Under the pieces are notes generated by a model. That model saw nothing but the letters and a program-made list of their open reading frames with translations. It did no database searches and was not told where the DNA came from. This document shows positions 58,177-64,000 of a DNA stretch of 64,000 bases, piece by piece; position 1 is the stretch's first letter; the number at the start of each line of letters is the position of its first letter. Source of the stretch: Prinsepia uniflora (taxonomy: Eukaryota > Streptophyta > Magnoliopsida > Rosales > Rosaceae); the NCBI GenBank assembly GCA_032719365.1, contig CM064875.1, positions 20,745,674 through 20,809,673 of the forward strand, in the 5' to 3' direction. The position numbers and the translations under genes were made by a program.

Positions 58177-60401
58177 TGATAAGGCCCAACCCGAATACAC
58201 TAGAATAGTACACTCGAGCTCTACTCTTGTCTAACAGAAACCTTGTCAAACAAGGGATAAACACAAATCCCACTAGTTCATGTCTCTGCCTCTTGAGCCT
58301 CGATTTCCATGCAACGATCTTGAAGGGTTACAAAATCAAGAAAACGTGTGCGTGGACAAAAATAAATTGTTTAAAAACGTACTTTGAAAACATTCATCAT
58401 TTTACCCTTCGTTTTCCAAAAACCATGCATGCATACGAGCGATAAAACTCAGTGAAACAAACGATAATCACAACCTCGAAATCCATGAAAAAATCGTAAG
58501 TATAATACAGATAACAACCATTAATAAAAGGTCAACATATCAATCACGTACAACCAACCCATCATCAACTATATCAAACCACTAAACTACTGATTGAAAC
58601 ACCACCTAGGAAAGGAGCTCTGCTCGACGTCCTAGTGGGGACCCGACTCAGGAAAGGAGCCTAACTCGATGTCCGAGTCTTGTCAGTTTCAGGAAAAGTT
58701 CCCGGATCAACTTCCGAGACCAACCCACCAATAGGTACAACCACACATACATCATACATCACGACTCAACACATCAATAACACACAATCAATCCATATCC
58801 AACATCACCACATAAATCACATATAGTCAACTCACGTCATCACATTACTCGTACACAACCAATCGCATCCAAACCATCCTTGAAGCACAAGCACAATCTC
58901 AATCATCATATCACAAGTGCACTACCAATAGGCCATCACATACTCACTCACGATTCGGTGCCCATGGATCGATGTCCAAGTGGCATTCGACACAGTATTC
59001 AAAGCCCCCGACTCGACGTCTGAGTAGTCAACATAATACCGATCTCAGGATTTGGAGCCCCCGGCTCGACGTCTAAGACTAATCAAACAACAAGCATCAT
59101 AACCTATAATCGATCCAAATCCAAATCACAACCATCACCACAGTTTACATCATCAATACCAATAACAAATACCCATATCACATCTTATATCGCATACAAA
59201 AGCCATAATCAGAATCTCGGGCTTAAGCCCAAAACACAACTCAAACGCCAATTCTCGTAAAACGTGTCGTCAAAGAAATATCCAAAAATCATCCAAAAGT
59301 TCTATGAAATTCACCAAAATCTAATATCACAAAATCCCATGTCATAAAGAATATTCAATTCGAAATCACAATAAAAAAGGTATCCAAAACCAATTTGCTG
59401 AAAACTTCAAAAAATGTGTAATAAAATATTATTTAAATATTCTTTAAACCACCAAAACTCATATAAAATCTCAAGTACTCAAATATCATTCAAATCACAT
59501 AGAAACACATTTAAATCATGTAAGTATGCATGCATAATAGTTTAGGGAAAGAAAGTCCACTCACACACCGTTCGTGTAACCGAATTCCACTTTGCATGCA
59601 TTTCTGTAACTTCTGAGAATCTCAAAACCTGTCATAAATCACATCTAGAGCTCATTAACCATCTCAAATAACTTCTATTTTAGTCTCACAATTTTTGGAG
59701 AATTTTAAACAAATTTATAATAACCCCTAAGCGTCAGACAGTCAAAATTGCCCCTAAGATGATATATGATCACCTCGGAAATTGTACCATTAGATTTGTA
59801 GGATTGAGAACTCAAAGTTTCATGTTGAACGCTTTTTGAGATGATGTGGCATGCGCCCCCACGCACCACCACAAGTTGTTGTACGTGGGCTCACGCGCGA
59901 CCACTGTACATCTTCTTCTTCAAGGTGCCAGACCCGAATACTTACAAAACGGGTCATTCGACCAGCACGCTGAACCGATTGGAATTCATTCAATTCTTAA
60001 CCGATTTTCACCACTCCAATCCCTAACCTACTCGGAATTAACCCAGAAACATGTTTAAGTTCAATTTGAGGATGCAACTTACCTCGGTCTTGAATTCCAA
60101 ACCATCCTCATGGTCCCAACTTCGAAAATTGTCCTAGGCTCAGTTCTGCATGGTTTTCTTAGAAATTTTGACTATTATATTCGTATATATCCCAAAAGGA
60201 TGTCTATAATCTCAATTTGAACAATTGGAGTCCAAATCGAAAAACTTGATTTCAAGGTTCATGGGAATTTTTTTTGGGTTTGATTCACGGTTTAGTTCCT
60301 CTTCTATTCAGTTTATCTTTCTTCCTCTCTCCCTGTTTCCCATATGTTTCTCTCTAATTCTCTCCCTTCTCTGTTCTTCCACCATCACTCTCTCATGGCC
60401 A

Positions 60402-60485
<84 letters not shown>

Positions 60486-60619
60486 CCACCATGGTTACAC
60501 CCACATATATATCTTTGAACAAACCCAAAGTCAGTTGGTGTTGGCCGATAAGATAAGGAAGGGGAACCATATCTAGACTCATGTCACTTTCAAAAAAAAA
60601 ACATCTCTCATGGTTAAGT
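58177..60619 (-). repeat. 5' LTR of the interior-deleted Tekay-type element (part)
   Basis: Starts TGATAAGGCCC, a decayed TGACAGGACCC. It is colinear with the 3' LTR pieces at 37269-54797. The inverted pair is GTGCGTGGAC (58348-58357) and GTCCACTCAC (59555-59564). CTCGACGT repeats lie at about 58617-59072. It is cut at 60619 by LTR 7; the remainder must lie beyond the window. Confidence 0.8.
60403..60484. repeat. CA/TG microsatellite
   Basis: About 40 CA repeats with one CG interruption near 60440, within the 5' LTR. Reading frames across it encode His-Thr or Val-Cys repeats and are not genes. Confidence 0.95.
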
Positions 60620-61346
60620 TGTAACGACCCGTCCCGAATTCAGGGATTAGATTAGTGACTAATCATGATTAGTGAGGTTAATCGGTGATTAGTTGAGTGA
60701 AATCAGACGAACGATGCAAAATGGCCGTTTTGCCCCTAGTCGTGGCTAAAACGTTGACTTTTTGTTCAGGAGGTCAAATGGACTTTGGCCGATGACTGTG
60801 ACGTAGTTCGGGATGTCACGAGTTCTTAGACAGGTGGCACGTTTGATTCCGACATTTGAGGAGAAAGTTATGACGTTCAGAAGTTCATGGGTATTTTGAT
60901 AATTTGGTTCAAAGGGGAAAAATGTTGACTTTTGACCTGGGAGGTCCGATGGCCAAGGACCTTTACGTAGATCGAGTCGATACGAATCCATAGACAGGCG
61001 GTATGCCGAAATCGAACTTCGATCGGGAAAGTTATGGGTCACGGAAATTCGATTTCACTATGCATGCATTTCGAGACGGGGATGATGTGGTGATATCTGA
61101 TTGGGCAGATATTTTAGTGGGACCCATGGATGAGTGACAAGTGTCACTCATCCCATTGGTCAATCCCCTAAAAAGTGGATCTACCCTAATTAAATATTAT
61201 TATTATTATTTTATAATTTAATCTACCCACTCAATCCTAACCCTCCATCCCATCTAATCCCTCAATCCTCACCATCCATTTTCCCTTCTCTCTCACCTGA
61301 TCATCATCCTCTTTATTTCCTCCCACAAACCCAATCTCCCATTTTC
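60620..61346 (+). mobile_element. LTR 7 (Tekay-type, plus strand), interrupted
   Basis: Starts TGTAACGACCCGTCCC and shows both U3 modules (CGTAGTTCGGGATGTCACGA near 60800; GACAGGCGG near 60990). It is close to the reverse of solo LTRs 1 and 2. It is cut at 61346 by LTR 8. Its remainder is not in the window. Confidence 0.8.
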
Positions 61347-64000
61347 TGTCAGGAACCACCCCGATTCCTCCCCGAAAACCGAGGTAAATCCTGCTCCCGT
61401 CTAACAACCCATAACAAAAAAAAACCGAAAATACACTGTCAGACGCAGGAGAAATTTAATACAACCCAGAGTCAAAACTATACAGAGCATAGTACTAAAC
61501 AAAGGAACGCAAAAACCGATACACAGAGTACACGCACAACGAGAAAATGTAAACCACTCCGGGGTCACTCTCGAATACTCTATGCCTCTGACGCTGCCTC
61601 AACGTCTAACCCCCACGCTAGCTCCACGACCTGGAAGGCAATTAAAAACAGAAGGTGTGAATGGACCATAAAGAATAAAAGTTTCGAAAACCGTTTTATA
61701 ATCAAACCAGGGTTTTAGCCCTCCATTTTGAAAACACACATGCATAACCCATTTGCTGAAAACAGTTATAAATCACATAAGGATCATCATAAAAACATAG
61801 TTGAAAACAGTCATAGAAATCACGTCATAAGCATTAGAAAACCATATCAGAAAGCATAAATATCAAGCAATCATTATCCGATCAAACCTGCTGGACCTAT
61901 CCGAGTCTTTAAACTCCCAAGTCTTTAAACTCAACAGGCCTCCGGGGGAAATATCAATATATCCGAGTATTTAAACTTAATTCAGGTCTTTAAACCCAAT
62001 CTGGGCCCGTCCCCCGTCAATCACAATCCGGGTCTTTAAATCCAATAACCAGATCCAGCAAATCCAATCCAAAACCATTTGAAAACCATTTCTAAATTCA
62101 CATCCAAACCCGAATCCGAAATCACTGGTTTGATGCCCTTCCGGCATCCAGAACCGTCATTCCGAACCCAAATCCGGAAATCCACTTTTCAACTTTAAAA
62201 CCAAATCTCGATTCTCGAAATCCGATTCTAAAACTTAAAACCTTGATCATCTAAATCATGTTCCAAAATCCCTTTATAATCATTGAAAACCAATTATAAA
62301 TCATACTCAGAATTCAAACCTTCCTCGTAAAACGTGCCAAATACGTACTTTCTCGAAAAACGTGCAATTATGTAAAACCAACATCACATATTCAACATTC
62401 ACGAAATCACATGGAAAACCATAAAACAATTATAGAAAAACAGTTACGCATGCTTGAGTTTAGAGAAGGGGTCCACTCACAGATACCGTACACGTCACTC
62501 GCGTCCCGTACGTTCCTCGACCGCCTCAGGGACTCCCGATCCTGTCAACAGTCACTAAAGAACATCACTAACACGTCAACAAAGATCCTCCTAATTTTTC
62601 CCCAAAAATCCTCGGGTCCTAAACGTAGCGAACCGAGATCCTAAACCTTCGATCCTGCGGAACTAACTCGAATCGACGTCCGATTAACCCGAAACCTATC
62701 CCAAAAGATCTGTTACAACATCTAGACCAAAAACCTAGTTGACAGTTTCCCTAGAAACCGCCGCAAGCGCCCCCACGCGCCTGCACAGTCATTGTTCATC
62801 TTCAACCTTCGAACTCGTGCCCTGGTCCAGACCGGCGTGACCGGTTCTCCGCCGTTCGTCCACCATTTCCCTTCCTCCTTTAACCAATCTCATCGTCCTC
62901 TACCCAGTAACCGATTCCCCTACTCCAAACACTACAACACAACCCCTAAATCGTCATCCCTAGCTCAAAACAAAATCCGTTCAGTCCCCTGTTTGCACTC
63001 CCCGCCACCCGTGTCACCCCCTATCACGGCTGCACAACCAGCAGCTTCCTAGGACCTCACTGAGTCGACTAGCACCCACCAAACCCTTCGACTCAACCCC
63101 AGACTTCACGACTCACCGTTTGAACTTTCACGGCAAAACAGAGCAACTATAAGGGGAAGAGAAATTACCTGTGCTCAGGCCACCGCCGTAAGCTCAGCCG
63201 TGAGTATACGACTCCTCTCGTCCTCCTCTGTCCTCTGGACACCACCACCAGCCTCGATTGGTTAACCACGGCAGTACCACCACCCAACACCCTCTCTGTT
63301 TCTCTGGTCTTTCCCGTGAACTCACACACTCCTCACACACTCAAACTCACACAAGCTGCCCTCACAACTCACTCACTACCTCCCTCTCGATCTCCCCTCA
63401 CTTACTCAATCACCAAGCCACACCAACACACACGGCCAACACTCCATTTTCTCTCAATCTCACCCTCTGTTTCTCTCTTGTTCGAACAAACACGAACACA
63501 CACTGCACAAATTTAAAACACACACACCGTGCATTCCCTAGAACCCACTACACACACACCACGTGTCACCATCCCCTCAGCCCTCTCACAAAATATCCCA
63601 TCTCTCCTGTACACTTGGCTTTATCAGATTGGCCCAATTCCCAATGCACCAAAAGACCAAAATGCCCCTCTTTGATTCAAAAATTACGGTTATGCCACTG
63701 CCATTCTAGACCCGTAACTTGCCCGTCCTATGTCCAATGAACACGTGCCGCCTGTCGTTGAAATCAAGACGACGAGATCTAACTAACGGTCCTCGGTCTA
63801 CGTGTCAAAATCTCGTCACACGAAAATTCAACTTTTCCCCCTATTTTAACCAAATTACGGTAATGCCCTCAACCTTCTGAACATCATAACTTCCTTCTCG
63901 GATGTCGGAATCGGGCGTGCCACCTGTCTACGGACTCGTGACATCCCGAACTATGTCACGGTCATCGGTCAATACCCAATTGACCGCCCAAACTAAAAGT
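61347..64000 (-). mobile_element. LTR 8 (Tekay-type, minus strand), runs off the window
   Basis: Starts TGTCAGGAACC. The box CTGCTCCCGTCTAACA starts its GTCTAACA at 61399, 52 bp in. Inverted pair GTGAATGGAC (61657-61666) and GTCCACTCAC (62471-62480). GAGTCTTTAAACTC-type repeats at about 61902-62043. U3 modules begin near 63710, so little of the LTR is missing. Whether it is a solo LTR or the start of a full element cannot be told. The frames at 62792-63740 are chance in a CA/CT-rich stretch. Confidence 0.8.

Noticed and set aside
60225..60582. Coding frames over the CA repeat
   Set aside because: Products are His-Thr or Cys-Val repeats from the microsatellite.
63258..63740. 160-codon open frame rich in His, Thr and Ser
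   Set aside because: Composition follows a CA/CT-rich stretch of LTR 8; no domain.

Overview
The window is nuclear DNA of a flowering plant, most likely a eudicot. Evidence: a class II trehalose-phosphate synthase gene with the usual plant three-exon coding layout and AtTPS7-like protein; Ty3/gypsy elements of the Tekay, Tat and Athila types; Cassandra elements carrying 5S rRNA sequence; an L1-type LINE; and a fragment of plastid 23S rRNA. I cannot place it below eudicot.

Layout. 1-1514 is AT-rich intergenic DNA with one terminal copy of a TATCG-rich repeat. 1515-4467 (minus) is the only intact host gene, TPS7-like, with its leader and a promoter rich in CACGTG boxes up to about 5900. Everything from about 6850 to 64000 is mobile DNA. 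I resolve it as two nested stacks. Stack 1 (6850-37268): a LINE (minus) is split by a Tat-type element (7858-33805), which is split by an Athila-like element (about 8871-30514). The Athila LTR and leader carry three minus-strand solo LTRs, and the last of these is split at its final base by a plus-strand Tekay element (20581-29200) with both LTRs. Stack 2 (37269 to beyond 64000): a Tekay-type element (minus) keeps both LTRs, primer site and polypurine tract but almost no interior. Its 3' LTR holds two Cassandra elements and a 13.7-kb Athila-like element. That element in turn holds two solo LTRs, a TATCG-rich element, a minisatellite and a plastid rDNA insert. A further solo LTR sits in its interior, and its 5' LTR is cut by a plus LTR that is itself cut by a minus LTR running off the window. 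Most joints are supported by 5-bp target duplications.

No coding sequence of a mobile element is intact. The most interesting signal is not a gene. About ten Tekay-type LTRs, otherwise very divergent in length (1.6-3.6 kb) and sequence, share one architecture: a box with a hairpin 51-53 bp from the LTR 3' end; a long-range inverted pair GTGAGTGGAC ... GTCCACTCAC with GCATGCAT beside each arm; and, between these arms, arrays of short near-palindromes that differ between LTRs but keep their self-complementarity, in places by paired changes. This looks like conserved structure in the LTR DNA or RNA. All names and alignments here come from reading the sequence and remembered family features; no search was run.
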